Positions 24,590-37,113 of a stretch of 64,000 nucleotides of DNA are shown here, piece after piece. How positions within the stretch are numbered: the stretch's first letter is position 1; each line of letters starts with the position of its first letter. The stretch lies in the NCBI RefSeq assembly GCF_026230105.1, contig NW_026614310.1, positions 26,302-90,301 of the forward strand. The letters run 5' to 3'. Source of the stretch: Diorhabda sublineata. Taxonomy: Eukaryota; Arthropoda; Insecta; Coleoptera; Chrysomelidae. A program made the position numbers and the translations under genes. The notes below the pieces were generated by a model. It made no database searches and was not told the origin of the DNA. It worked only from the letters and a program-made list of their open reading frames with translations.

Positions 24590-25400
24590 GATGGGCGTAA
24601 AGGTTCGTTTGATACCATTTTCATAGTACGATTTGTCTTTATCCTAATGATAGGATTCAATTGCAGCAATAGCTTATTCATCGTCGCGAAAGACCATCTT
24701 TATGAGGTCTAAATACAGAAAAAAGTCTCTGGGGCAGATCTGGAGAATACGGTGGCTGTAGAAGTAACTCGTAGCCCCTTAAGTACAATAAATAGTTTCA
24801 ATAAAATATGACACTGTGTATTCTCTTGATAAAACAGTACTTTTTTCTTCTTCAAATGGCTTCGTTTATCTGCGATTTTGTCCCTCAAATGTTTATGCTT
24901 CTTCCCATTTTAAGATAGAAGATAAATATTATACAATGCATGTAAAAAATACTGATGGTACGAGTATGTATAACATTTCCAGGCGATTTTAGCGTCTTAT
25001 CGTGTTTTGGAGTCGGTTCATCACGTGCAATCCGCTCGGGTGGACTCCGGTATGAAGTGATAGAGCTTTGTTTTGTTGTCATATATTGACACTTAAATTC
25101 GAGTTTACTGCTCCTAATCATTACTTGTAGTTTTAAGACGATTGTGAAATCGCGTGGAAACTAATTTAAACAGAGATTTAGCTCACTCAAATGTTTGTTT
25201 AAGATATCTGTAACACGTATCTTTGATATCCTTAGGGTCTCAGCTATATCAATCAGGACCACTTCACGTTTATTGGAAATTAGTTTAAGGACTTTTTTGA
25301 TGGTTGAACGAAAATCAAATGAATATAATACTAGTAGCTCTATCCATGTGTCAGCCTACGAATTTTTTAGCCAACTTTATATGGAATCAAATTTCATACG
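24590..25400 (-). pseudogene. Mariner (DD34D-type) transposase relic
   Basis: The minus strand can be followed through most of a mariner transposase. A decayed DTWIELL segment is followed by FDFRSTIKKVLKLISNKREV. Then come DIAETLRISKIRVTDILNKHL (second helix-turn-helix) and LNLCLN, a stop, and FPRDF. SPPERIARDEPTPKHDKT covers the region after the first catalytic Asp. After more shifts there are GYELLLQPPYSPDLPQRLF (third-Asp neighbourhood) and DKDKSYYENGIK (C-terminal tail). The second Asp box survives only as a CFIKR-like remnant, and the third Asp is lost by a frameshift. No terminal repeats were identified, so the bounds are those of the coding homology. Confidence 0.85.
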
Positions 25401-25564
25401 AAATACTCACAGCTGAATTAGCTATGAAGGCATACGTGAAGACACATAGTTATCTCATTATATACTAACAATACTAAATATTTTTGTGGTCGTTATTTTC
25501 GGTAGATGTTTCATTGACAAGTATCTATTGGTGGCGAACACAATCCCTGACATCTCATGGGAAC

Positions 25565-26155
25565 GGGGATTGAAGATGAATATAAATCAAGAAGTGTACC
25601 TCTGTTCAGACATTCGAAAAGTATTTCACAGTGTCCGAATAAATCAAATATGGATAACCTAGCATCAAAGAGGAGCTGGAGTCAAACCGAGAAGCATTAT
25701 CATCGAGGAAATCAAGTGAGGTAAAATAATCAGAGGATTAAGATAGGGAGACACTGAATCCGGCATTATTCTCAATAAAAACAAAAGTGGAACATAAATA
25801 GGATAGAGAAAAATGGTTTTAGCTGGAATCACTTATTATATTTTCGCTAGAAATAGAGAGGAATTAAAGCGTAACTTATTAACATGGAAGCAGACATATG
25901 GAGATGAACATAAGGGTGGAAGAAGGAGACGTCAAAATCTAAATATATGAAATTCGATTGGAACAAGTGAACAGTTACAAATATTTAAGGGATGAGATAC
26001 AGTGCGATATAATGGAAGAAGCAGAGGGGAATGTAAGAATCAGCGCAGCAATTAAGCTTTATAATGCGTTAAATAGAAGTTATCTGGGAACAAAGAGCAA
26101 GATTAATGTTTATAAATCAAGACTCCGACAAGTCCACATACATAGTGGTTGAGGC
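25565..26155 (+). pseudogene. LINE reverse transcriptase relic
   Basis: The plus strand reads NQEVYLCSDIRKVFHSVRIN (like the FxDIxKAFDxV palm motif A), then GVKPRSIIIEEIK and IRGLR, a stop, and GDTESGI (relic of the RQGD box). The catalytic YADD box is decayed, followed by REELKRNLLTWKQTY, and finally in the frame 25958-26152 EQVNSYKYLRDEIQCD (like the LGxxI segment) and GTKSKINVYKSRLRQV. This order is diagnostic of non-LTR reverse transcriptases. At least four stops and two frame changes are visible. The endonuclease and 3' end are absent. Confidence 0.85.
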
Positions 26156-26406
26156 TGGTTGTTTTTAATTTTAAAAACAAAAAATAATATCACAATCAAA
26201 ATAAGCTGAAAATTAGTAATTTGTGCATAAAGACACACACACATTTTGAATAGAAAATCTTTCTTAATGCTGATTCAAAATTCCAACTTTATTAACTATT
26301 GCCTAATTGTATTGCTCGATAATTTTGATGAATTTAATCAGTTCCAAGAACCAGTACCCACTTTTGAAAATGCTCTATAATCTACAATAACTTTTACTTA
26401 TGAATA

Positions 26407-27377
26407 TACGAGAACGTTCCCAGAAATACCTGGGAAAACACAATTTTGGAAAATAATGTATTTATTTTTCATTGCAATCGCCTTTCAGCTCCATACATTT
26501 TTCCCAGCGATGCTCAATAAGTTCGATACACTTTTTGTAATAAGAATCGTCAAGCTCTTCAAAATAGCAATTAATTGCCGACATCACCTGTTCTTTTTTG
26601 GAGAATATTTGACCACCAAGTAGCAATTCAAATTTCAATTCAATAATTTTGGCCAATGCAATAACAGATGTGAGCTGGTACATTGCCTTAATGCAACTAT
26701 ACTATCTTCTTAGATAAATGCGGCGGTATTGCTTGATTTCTTCGCTCAAACGTTGCAGTAGGTTTGCATAATACTCGGCGTTGATAGTTTTTCCTTTTTC
26801 AAGATATTCAATGGAAATTATCCCACGCGCATCCAACAAATCGACGCCATGATCTTGCCTAGAGATGGAGCGGTATTTGCTTCCTTTGGAGCATATTCTC
26901 CCTTTTCAGTGACATTTTCTTGATTGCCAAACACTTGAAGGAAACATGTTCACGATACTATTTTTGTTCCATTGTCAGCAAACTCGGTACCCATTTTGCG
27001 CACAGCTTTCTCGTGTCCATATTTCCAGTTAATATGCGATGTACCGCACTTTTTTAAATGTCTACTATGTTTGCTAGTTCGCGCACTTTCAGTCGACGAT
27101 CATCCAGAACCGCTTTGTGGACTTTATTCAACATTTCTGAAGTTGTCACCTCACTTGGCCGACCACTGAGATGCTGTGGTGACCAATTTTTTCCATGTTT
27201 ATAAATTCACTGAAAAAATTCACTATTGATGACTTCCGAACAAATACTAAACTACGTAGCGTCTTCAAACTTGAAACATATGCTGTATACGTTGTATACT
27301 TTCTAATACAATGTGATTTTTCAGGTATCTACCACCATCTCTAGGTCAGGCCAGGTATTTCTGGGACCACCCTTATA
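26407..27377 (-). mobile_element. Mariner element with TIRs, internally deleted
   Basis: The left end (from about 26407, TACGAGAACGTTCCCAGAAATACC) and the reverse complement of the right end (from 27377, TATAAGGGTGGTCCCAGAAATACC) share the core CCCAGAAATACCTGG. TA lies at both outer edges, as expected for a mariner target duplication. Length is about 0.97 kb against roughly 1.3 kb for full mariners. It belongs to the same family as the element at 33462-34511, but lies on the opposite strand. The shared termini and coding phrases (ELDDSYYKK, EHRWEK) show this. Confidence 0.9.
26462..27210 (-). pseudogene. Mariner transposase relic
   Basis: Minus-strand coding homology runs from the paired helix-turn-helix region (SGRPSEVTTSEMLNKVHKAV at about 27180-27110, then LDDRRLKVRELANIV) to the C-terminus in the clean frame 26683-26462 (FEELDDSYYKKCIELIEHRW, EKCMEL, stop). 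In between are the GEYAPKEANTAPSLGKIMAS region and KTINAEYYANLLQRLSEEIK. The catalytic second and third Asp boxes are deleted between the KQYRRIYL and MYQLTSVIAL segments, so it cannot be active. It lies wholly inside the TIR-bounded element. Confidence 0.88.
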
Positions 27378-27379
27378 AA

Positions 27380-28730
27380 CATAGATATCCCGCAGAAAAA
27401 AATGACAAGATATGACTCCAGGATACCAAAATGATCATTTCTACTTCAATCTTTCCTATTTAACAAATTAGGGGTCGTGTACTCCTCCACTAGAGAGGAG
27501 ATTTAGTCGAAAGCCGGCATACAAATTATTTCTTTTAAAATAAGTCTTACTTGGTTTTTTATATTTCCAAATTTCCTGTAGGGTTCAGATTATATACGTT
27601 TTCAAATTAACACCTGAAAAGTGAATCACATAATTTATAGCAGCAATATACAAAATTTTATGAGCTCTTAGATATTAATTATGCTATTCATCGAAATAGT
27701 TAACGAGTTATACTAACAATTCAGCTCTAGTGTCCGGAGACAGATTCCATCAACAAACTTGTGATAACTAGTGACTCCAATTAATAAAAAAGTTCATTAA
27801 AACTTCAAAGCGTGAGTAGATTCGTAGTTGAAAATTCGTTTCCACTTCTCGGAAAACTCGTTCTCTTCCGTATGAATAGTAAATTCGGTGTTAACTACAG
27901 ACTCATTACTATTCATAGCATCAAGTACCGCTATAGCTCGTGCAAAGAGGACAATTTTTATATTTGTATTTTATAATACAACCGTTTGTGTTGAAGAAGC
28001 CATCTAAGTTGAAAATTATAGGAAGAAATGTGGGATCGAATTATTAAGTAGACTTACATGCTAATTAAAAACAAATTATATGGATGATTATCCAGAAGTG
28101 ATATCTAATTGTAAAAGAATGTTGAAAAAATACGTAATTAGTGAATGTAATAACTAATACTCGGATTTATATGCAAATAAATTACTTGAAGTATGCGCAT
28201 ATATACAAATTTGGAGGAAAATATGTATTAAAATATATGCCAAGTATGCGACGTGAGTTAAACAAAAAAATCAATAAGTGAAGTCGTTTCTGGGGGGATG
28301 GAAGTGCTCCCACCAAATCGACCCAAAAAAGTAGCACTCTCTATAACTTAGTTGTGGATTAAACTATAAGCCTGCATTTCTAGTAACCGATGAAGAGTTT
28401 TATAAACACGGTTTATTTCAAATTTCATTCAATTTGAAACAGATCTTTAGGAATTATAATTAGTTAATTTTGTCAGTCACCGACTGACCGATCACCGAAA
28501 CTCTAAGGCACTTCTAATAGACATAGAAGTTTTAAATTTTGAATACAATTAGTGTTTAGTGTAAAAATCACGGAATAACTGAAATTTTATGCAATTTCAG
28601 TCCAGTTTTCTTGGTACATCAGCTACATAAATTATGATATAATGTATAAAAAATAAATGATCAAATATTAATTGTTCTATAGGTATAGTGCAAAAAGTGA
28701 AGGTTGATTCGGAAAATACGAAAATAGTTA
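27380..28730. other. AT-rich DNA, nothing recognised
   Basis: No coding motif was seen. A small inverted repeat (TGAATAGTAA / TTACTATTCA, about 27870-27917) is present. Confidence 0.45.
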
Positions 28731-28769
28731 GGAAAATTTACATTACATCTGAAAGAATATGATCACGAG

Positions 28770-29110
28770 CTTGTTCCGAGAAAAACTAAATTTGAAATTA
28801 CTGATAGAGCTTATATTTATCGCGAACAGTTTCCTATATGTACATCATATGCTATAACCATACAAACAAGTCAAAGCCTAAGCTCAATAATGCGCTGATG
28901 AATATCGGTTCTGCAGTATTCACATTCGGTCAAGCTTTCGTTGACACTTTCGAGAGTTACAAGTTTGGGCAATTTACATGTAATTTATGACGACTTTGGA
29001 AGTCATAAAGCTTCAATTTGTGAATACAATAGACTAAGAAGTATTTACCGTCCAAACTTGTCAAAAATTCTAACATTAAACGCTTTTAAGAAAAATCCAT
29101 AGAATCCGAG
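28770..29110 (+). pseudogene. Pif1-type helicase C-terminal relic (Helitron-like?)
   Basis: Three frames in order carry the C-terminal core of Pif1/Helitron helicases. Frame one reads REQFPICTSYAITIQTSQSL, matching the (R)xQFPxxxSYAxTINKSQG box with the key Lys-Ser-Gln partly changed. Frame two reads NIGSAVFTFGQAFVDTF, matching VFxxGQxxVALSR. Frame three reads TLSRVTSLGNLHVIYDDFG then EYNRLRSIYRPNLSKIL, a tail I associate with Helitron-type Pif1 helicases of arthropods. Two consecutive stops and two frameshifts show it is dead. The Rep domain and helicase motifs I-III are not present nearby. It could be a fragment of a Helitron or of another Pif1-carrying element. Confidence 0.8.
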
Positions 29111-29114
29111 AAGG

Positions 29115-29640
29115 GGCTTTGAGAAAAATTGTAGCTGAAGCTCAAGAAGTAGTATCGGAAAACTAACTACAAAAATAAGAAAAGCTCCTAAGACAGAGTG
29201 TGGAGGGATTGGAAAGGAAAAAAGGAGGTCTATCTATAAAATAACATAAGTTTCCATCAAAAACATAGTCATAGAACTCAGTTGTTATATTGTAAAATGT
29301 AAAAATTCGGTTGATTTATTCAGTCACTACTTAAGGAACCATCTGTTTTAAGTTATTACGTAATTAGCTAATCTGACAACATCTTATAGTGACTGCATTC
29401 ATATAACAAACCTTATATGTTTGAATAGAATAGATTGACATGGCCATCTCATAAGAAGTAGAAATTTTGTTTTATTTTATATCGAAAATTGTCTTCCTGA
29501 CAAACTTCACTAAAAATACGACTTTAGGTTTTCGGTTTTCTCATATAGTAACGAGGTAAGTTGTGTATTCTAAACAATTTAGTTGCAGCTTGCAAGGAAC
29601 AGTGTGCAATATAAAGTGACTTATAGTATGATCATGGAAA
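29115..29640. other. Unassigned AT-rich DNA
   Basis: Nothing recognisable was seen between the helicase relic and the following transposase relic. Confidence 0.4.
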
Positions 29641-29759
29641 ATTGAAACGGTCACGTGAACGTCTGAAAATCGCTCCTTTAACAAAGCTTCAGAAAATCCT
29701 ATAGTTCGATTAGGAAATCATTCGAAAGGAAGACTTCGAGGGAACGTACATGAGTTCTT

Positions 29760-30530
29760 CAACAGAAAAGAATTTCAAACAGTAGACAAAGTTCTTATCA
29801 CGGTTCGAGATGATAAAGATTACACTGAGTCGAAGCATACTATCAAAAGATATAGGTTCACGCTTCAAAAAGAATTCCGGAAAGATTATTTTGATAGAAA
29901 GAAACGATATCGTAGTGTGGAGAAAAAACTGCTTGAGGTCTGTAAAAGAAATAAGAAGCCAAAGAAGAAATATAATTTATTTAGATGAAACATGAATCAT
30001 TGAGGGACGTACATCAAATACATTTTGGCAAGATGAAACTATCACAAGACAGGCTTCTTCGAATAATTTTTCTACTGATTTGAATCCAAAAATAGAAAAG
30101 GGACACAGACTGATAATGTTGGCAGTACAAACGGTTTTGTTAAAGATGGTTTATTGATTTTTTATCTTCTCAATACGGTAAATACCATATGGATATGAAT
30201 ACTAATTTTTTGAAAGAATGGTTCGATAGATATTCTTCCTCACAATTGTATAATAGTAATAAATGATGCAAGTTATCAACCGAGATTTCTAGAAAAATTG
30301 CCTACAACCAAGTGACTACACAAAGATTCAAAGTATTAGCTAATTTCAAGAAATATGAAGATAGATTCCGGTTCTCAGGAAATCGTCGAGAGTTGGTGCT
30401 TAGATCTCTACCATATCATTGTGAACTTAACTCGATTATACTGGTATGGTCAAAAATAAAGGGAGCAGGTTCAAGGAAAAATAATTCTTTTGAAATGAGT
30501 GGTGTTGACAGTTGTCTTTGCTAATATATC
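29760..30530 (+). pseudogene. IS630/Tc1-type (DDE_3) transposase relic
   Basis: The N-terminal phrase EFQTVDKVLITVRDDKDY lies in one frame. After a shift comes KDIGSRFKKNSGKIILIERN, then VWRKNCLRSVKEIRSQ and RNIIYLDET, the first catalytic Asp box. The Trp that normally follows is a stop (TGA, 29993-29995). It continues past the stop with EGRTSNTFWQDETITRQ and KIEKGHRLIMLAV. The second Asp box reads IVINDASYQPRFLEKLPTTK (about 30249-30311). The third box is SLPYHCELNSIILVWSKIKG (frame 30312-30524), where Ile replaces the usual catalytic Glu of the NPIELVW motif. This is a known DDE_3 superfamily layout in insects. No terminal repeats were resolved. Confidence 0.85.
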
Positions 30531-30539
30531 TGCCGCAAA

Positions 30540-33455
30540 CATTTGTCTTTTCATTAACAACTATCTGATTGAAATTATTTTCTAGTTTTCGGAATTATTT
30601 CTGTACATTATCCATTCCAAGCAAACATAAGAGTTGATTCGTTGCGCGGAGTACACAGATTTAGAGCATATATTGGGAACACTTCTTATCAATGGAAAAA
30701 TAATCACCGTGAACCCCTTCCTTGAATATGGCTTCAAATAGAATCCGAAACGTGGTTCATCATCAAATATTAACTCAAAACAAGTGGATTGTTTCATAAT
30801 TGTGACCTCAGAAACTTCAAAAGGAGTATCAGTTATTCTTGGATATCTCTTCTTATCGATTTTTTTACTGTGACTCAATCTGTATTTCTGTTTTACAAAT
30901 TTCCCCTATACATTGACGTGATTTCTCACCTTATTCATGATAATTATATTCAATGGTAATATTAGAAGTTACAGGTGGATATTCTTTGCATATTATAAGT
31001 AGTACTTCTTAGTAATTGTACTTTAATATTGTTAACATTTGGTGTTGTACAATTATCTTTGTGAATTACTTCCACAATCCTGTTTCCTCGTTCTTACTTG
31101 TTATTTATGTTATCGTTGATATAAACCTTGGCATTTGTAGTTGATTTCACAGCTATGATGTCACTACCACCACACCGGTCTGTGTAAAATATATTCTGAT
31201 CTGGAAAAGGAAATGGAAAACAAGAACAGTCCAAGGCTATCCATTTATAATTTCATCCTATTTTCACAAAGATCTGACACCAATGTTTGAACCAAAATAA
31301 TATTACTACATGTCTTAACACTATTGAAGATTGATATTTTTGCTCATATTTTTGGTTTGCTGTCAAATTATGAGATAAAAATATAACGAACATTTATCGG
31401 AAGATTTATGGGAAAAGTAATTGTTTCTAGGAATGAGAAGTCTCGATGTTTTCCAAATAATTTATTGACAATTTCAAATATAACCGACAAAACTTGATCT
31501 CTCATTGTGCTCTTGATTCTAAAGCTTCGCAATAAATGCAAAATCGCATTGGATGCATTTGCATTTAAATGCGATCTATGGGAAATTCATAACGCATACA
31601 ACTTACTTCAATGATGGCGATTTAGTAGAACTGTTAGAAAATTACAGCAACATTTGAACTCTCAGTTATTCCGTTTGCCGAATCGGACGCTTAGATACGT
31701 GAAATCTGCAGTGTTATGTTTCAGGTACAGAATGTTAGTTTCTGGTTACCAAAATAATCGTTCAGGAGAGCATATCGTATGAGTTTTAATTCATGTATAT
31801 AAAATAAAATCACAATTGTATTGAATTAAATTACATAATAGTGTTTCAATAAAACTTATTCTAACTAAAAATTGATGATAAAATTTTTCTTCTAGTGGAA
31901 ATCCATTAATCGATTTCACTCCGTCTCTTACGATCAATCAACAGATACATATAGGACGTTTTAATTTCTTTAATCAATTCATAAAGCTCAAGTTGTTTGT
32001 TAATGTATTTTATAATTTCTTTATTTGTCAGCTTAGCCGTTTAATATTTTCTGCGGTACGGTACAGTAACACCTCAAAAACCTCTAAATTCCTCTAGTAT
32101 TTTGATGGCGGTAAATTTCAACTTCGAGCTTTCCATGCTATACAGAAGCTCCTACTAAATGTGGTAATTTATGATTCTTAGTCGTAGGTTGAGGTCCAAA
32201 ATCGGACAAATAAACATTTTTTGATGATTCAACCTTGTTATAAACTGAAACAAAGGATTAACTAACTCTACGACGAAAAGTCATTCTCCAATTAATTTTC
32301 ACGATCTTCTCTTTATTTTTCTTGGTCGTTGTAGTTACTATTTGGTATTTCTCGTCGATAATAATGATCATCTTCGTTTAATTCATGAACACATTAGGAT
32401 ATTAAATTTATAGAATTCAACAATTCTATCAACACTAGCTGCTGATATACCAGATGCTCGAGATATTTGTCTGATTGTTTATTTGTAAATAATCCACTAC
32501 CCCTACCTTAAAAGCTTCGTTTCACACTGGACGATGTAGTTTGTTCTTTTTTTTTCATCTGTGACTTCAAACATAACAATCAATTGGTTAAAGTAGGTGA
32601 ACTAATTTTTTTTGACGTAACTTTAGCAAACTAATGATTTCAATATTATAGCTCTACAATTTGTATTAAAATCAAATGATATAAAATTATACTTTAGCAA
32701 AAAGCGTTATCTTAACAAAAACAACGATCAATCCACAAACATTTAATAACGATTTGAAATTAGAATGTATCATTCTATGAAGGTGGGCAGAAGACATTTC
32801 TATAGATATCACAACTCAAGTGTCTACACAACTCCAAACGATCTTTGTTAGTAGATTCGTGAAGTCGAGGTATAATTTCATCGTAGGTCGATATATTATA
32901 GATATAGATAGAAGATATAAGAAGAAATCATGGAGTGGGCTTGTAAAAAATAAACACTCTCAGCTAGCAAACAAGTATGCAATTCTTCTATAATATTTTG
33001 ATGAGATGTTAGTGTCTTTAATTTAAGAGTTGTATCATCTGAGCTACCACTCTTGTATGTATACAATTATCTTTTATTAGATTTAATACAGATATTGTTT
33101 GGATGTTTATGTAGTGAATATTAGAAAACCTAAGTAACTATTACTTTATTTTCTCCCCAAAATATGGCATCACATCTCACTACCTCTTTTATGCTCTAGT
33201 CCCGTATTAAGTTCTGGAACTGCTGTCAAAATCTAAGAAATGAATGATAAATTCCCTAATTGATCAATTTTTTTAGATATTATTTTTCTAATGGCATGAC
33301 AATAATTCATGGTGTTAATCTGTATCATAATTATTGCTTGTAACATAGTTCAACAATCAGCCGAAACATCTATTTTTAATGTTTGTTCTCTAGTGATACT
33401 AATTCCTTGCCTTTTGAGGAACAATAGAATGTTTTACTTGAGCTTTCCTTTTAAA
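30540..33455. other. Mostly unassigned; weak coding-like traces
   Basis: A 98-codon minus-strand open frame (30582-30878) contains FDDEPRFGFYLKPYSRKGF. It distantly recalls the first-Asp neighbourhood of Tc1-type transposases, but I do not trust it. A minus-strand stretch at 31915-32045 is open for 46 codons (TAKLTNKEIIKYINKQLELY ... DRKRRSEID) without an ATG. It could be an exon-like piece of unknown identity. The remainder shows nothing. Confidence 0.35.
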
Positions 33456-33461
33456 GGAGTA

Positions 33462-34511
33462 CGAAGATAGTCCCAGAAGTACTTGGCGTGACCTAGAGAA
33501 GACAGTAGTTGCTTGAAAAATAGCATTGTATTAGAAAGTAAAATTGGTTATCGTTATGTTATCCAATACTTTTATTTGAAAGACCTAAGCCCAACCAATA
33601 TAAAAGCTAGATTCTAGTCTTGGCGAGACTGCCCCTTTGTTATCATCAGTGAAATATTGGGTATTGGAGTTTAAATGGGGCCTTACGACCTGCGAAGTCC
33701 AGCATCATAGTGGTCGATCAAATGAGGTGACGAATCTAGAAATTTTGAAGAAAATCCACAAAGCGGTACTGGATGATCGTCGACAGTACATGGCATATTA
33801 ACTGGAAATTTAGACATGAGAAAGCTGTGCGAAAAATGGATACCACGTTTGCTCACATTGGAACAGAAACAGCGTCATGAAGATGTTTCCCAGAAATGAA
33901 ATCGAATTTTTGTGCCGTTTCGTAGCCATGGGTGAAACGTGGGTCCATCAACTCACACTTGGAACAAAAGAACAATCAAAACAATGGACTGAAAAGGGAG
34001 AGCTGGCTCCGAAGAAGGCAAAGACCGTTCCATCTGCAGGCAAAGTGATGGCGTCGGTTTTTTAGGATGCGCGTGCGATAATTTTGACTACCTTTGATAA
34101 GTTTTATCGAAGAAATCAAGCAAAACGGCCGAATTTGGATAAGAAGAAAGTTTTGTTTCATCAAGACATTGCACCAGCTCACACATCCGTTATTGCGTTA
34201 TTGCAATGGCCAAATTTAATGAATTAAACTCTGAGTCGCTACCTCTTGCACCCTATTCACCAGATTTAGCCCATTGGGATTATTTTCTTTTCCCCTTGAA
34301 AAAATGGCTCGATGGTCAAAGATTTTTCTACGTAATGTGGGCAGTTAGTGCCTATATTGATGAGCTTGACGATTCTTATTATAAAAAAGATATCGAATTT
34401 ATTGAACATCGCTGGGAAAAGTATACTGACTGAGCTGAAAAGAGATAATGTTAAAAAATAAATATATTTTTTCCAAAAATTATTGGGCCAGGTCGTCCTG
34501 GGTCATCCTCG
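33462..34511 (+). mobile_element. Mariner element with TIRs and TA duplication
   Basis: TA dinucleotides lie directly outside both ends (33460-33461 and 34512-34513). The left end begins CGAAGATAGTCCCAGAAG and the reverse complement of the right end begins CGAGGATGACCCAGGACG. Both continue into a (C)TTGGC/CTGGCC block, so the TIRs are about 27 bp and diverged. Length is 1,050 bp. It is from the same family as the element at 26407-27377 but keeps the central catalytic region that the other lost. Confidence 0.92.
33700..34435 (+). pseudogene. Mariner (DD34D) transposase, broken
   Basis: It begins in the helix-turn-helix region (HHSGRSNEVTNLEILKKIHK at about 33700-33760). The frame 33877-34065 carries MGETWVHQL, where the first catalytic Asp is Gly (codon 33931-33933), and KKAKTVPSAGKVMASVF. 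Then KKKVLFHQDIAPAHTSVIAL keeps the second Asp. The frame 34206-34433 has LAPYSPDLAHWDYFLFPLKK with the third Asp of the DD34D triad, ending in DDSYYKKDIEFIEHRWEKYT. It is broken by stops, at least two frameshifts and the first-Asp mutation. The three-residue catalytic set is therefore lost independently of the frame damage. Confidence 0.9.
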
Positions 34512-34513
34512 TA

Positions 34514-37110
34514 ATTGGAATTTTTTGCATAAAACATGAGTACATTTTCTCTCAGATTACATTACCACTAGAAAAGCACTATTTAGAAAACAAAACTAAA
34601 AGTGTAGATAATTCTTGTAATGTATGACAAGTGGAGATGTATCTCCCACCATTAGATGTAGGAGGGGGTCTCTCTAAGTCAGGATAGTCATAAAGACGAG
34701 CATATGTAACCAGTCTTATTTCGATCGTTAGAAATATACATTTATAAACAATTTGCATTCTGTTCCAAACCAAACAATGTAAGAAATACTGCACAAACTA
34801 TTCCCGGACAACTAAACATGAACAAAACATTCAGCTGACGCTGACATGCACGACAAATGTTAGATAGTTTTTTTAGGAAGTCCTCTATATGGGTGTTTCA
34901 AGAAAAAGATAACATCGATTATTACTTCATACTTTTCAAATCAATATTCGGAAAACAATACACAGTATTAAGTCTTAAGAGTATCTCTAGGGAACTAAAT
35001 TGTACATACAGATTCGTATGAAATTTAATTGCAATGTTGTCAGTAGTTTCAGAAAACCGTTCTAGAGGGCAATCAATACCATTTACTGAAAAGTAAATAC
35101 AACCTTCATAATAATTCGAGAAACTTCGAGAATATTTGAACATTACATTACACAGTTTGATATGCGTTTCGATAGCCAAGGTATCGTCTTCAGAGACTGA
35201 AAGTGAAGTAATCAGTTTACCTTCAGTGTTGTTTCTATCAAAATAGAATTATAGGAACAGAAAATACATCAATTTTAAGTAAGTGTTTTACTTTTAGAGG
35301 CTGTGATGATGTGTCATTTTTCTTTGATAGCCTCATCTCCTAAAACGGCATGGTAGGTCTAATGCACATCTAATAAGCTTGATATATTAAGGTTCTTCTG
35401 GTATTAGTGATTTCTAACAAAACATCTATTCTAAAAATGAACCAGAAGCTTCGATGTGTTCCAAACCCAACTACAAGCTTGTTATTAATGGGAACGAAAG
35501 GAAATAAGATAGTAAAAAGAACAAACCATATATTTAGCAAAAAAATTAATCTTAATAATAGAGTTAAATGTAATTGTTTAGAGCTATATTTTCCATTATA
35601 CCACTAGTAGTATTTTAGACGGTTCTAATACTCGTAAATGAATAAAAATTCAGTGTATAACATTTTTTGATGGTCTATATAGTCCGCTAACGAAAATAAT
35701 TAAATTACAACGTAAAACGTATCTAATACTATATAGACATTAAAAAGTTCAATTCAGAAGAATAACCATGGAACTCCATCCCATATACATTTAATTAAAA
35801 TAACGTTAGCATTCCCCTAGGTGGCTGTAACGAAGCAAAAGCCGTATGAAAAAGTGATTTATATAGTTTTAGTTGTACTATGAGAATAAGTGAAAAATAA
35901 TTCTGTAGCGATGGCTTTTCCAAAGCAACGTTTCAACTGACTTTGCTAATGACCTAACGTAGTTTATTATTTTAGAATAGACACGAAATGAAAGAAAATA
36001 TGAAGGCGACATGTAAAGAATATTCTAATCTTCAGTTAGACTGTCTCGTTACTTTATCGTATATAGTGATTCTAAATTATTTTTAAACAAATAAATCAAA
36101 TACTATGTTTGTATATGATATGACATTATAATTTACATAGTTGGCTACATTCTGTTAAGATTTTGTTGTGAAAAAGTTATTTTTCAAAATCATTTACACT
36201 GAACAATCAAAAATAAATGGTTATTAGCTGGAAGTGGATTCCACCCTATTTTTGGTCCTAAAACATCGAAAAATTATTATTTTCAGGATTAGGTTAGGTT
36301 ATGATTCCGTTTCTTCATGTTTTCTTTGTAACGTTGCGGGAATATCACAATTATTTAGTTAATGTATAAAAATGTGTTTCTCTTTAATAAACGTATTAAT
36401 ATGATTAATAGTGTGATTTCTATTTTTTTTATCAACCAAAAAATTATTTCTTAGTTATTTTTCGAACTGAGGTCTCATTGCCTTAAATTTTAATGTAGAA
36501 AAAATTCAAACTTAAATGCGTTGAAAATATTTTGATAAAACATAAGCTTGTAACTACTTTTAAACATTCATCATACATTTTTGGCGTAAATCTTCTTACA
36601 ACAAATTGTTCAAACAATAGATGCTAATAATGACTAAGAAATAATTAGCTGAATAATTTGCTTGTTACTTTTTATCCCACTGCTTCTGAACTCACAGTAT
36701 ACATCGAACGCCCACTCTTGGGAGTATTACTATACTCATTTACTGTCTACTTTTTCACACTATTCAACCATTTTGAGTATCTTTAACTTCATCACACATG
36801 AACTTCTCACTTTACTTATCTATATGTTCAAAAAACACTTTTTTTAACTTGTTATCATCAACATCTACTTTTTATATCATTTTTAACGACTAATTGTACA
36901 AATATTTGAACAATAACTTCCACTTTCAGTGCATTTCTCGAAATTTTGGTCTTAAAATCATTTTTTAACCCATATATATATATATGATATATGCTTTAAT
37001 TTATTCAAGAGGACACCCAGTTGATAAGCTGAATATTACGTCACTTTTGTGAACTATATAAATATTTTACCATGCAAAAAATCGAGTCTTCAGTAATAAG
37101 ACAGCATGAC
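34514..37110. other. AT-rich DNA with one small inverted repeat
   Basis: No coding motif was recognised. A 20-bp imperfect inverted repeat around GTCTATATAGT (35663-35683 and 35728-35747) encloses about 45 bp and could be a tiny foldback. A TA microsatellite-like run lies at about 36973-36994. Confidence 0.45.
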
Positions 37111-37113
37111 TAA

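Noticed and set aside
30582..30878. 98-codon minus-strand frame with DDEPRFGFY as a Tc1 first-Asp box
   Set aside because: Only one short phrase resembles the family, and neither flank continues the homology.
32220..32560. HTH end of a second DDE_3 transposase on the minus strand
   Set aside because: A few phrases (such as SRASGISAASVDRIVEF) are suggestive, but no catalytic box follows, so it was not called.
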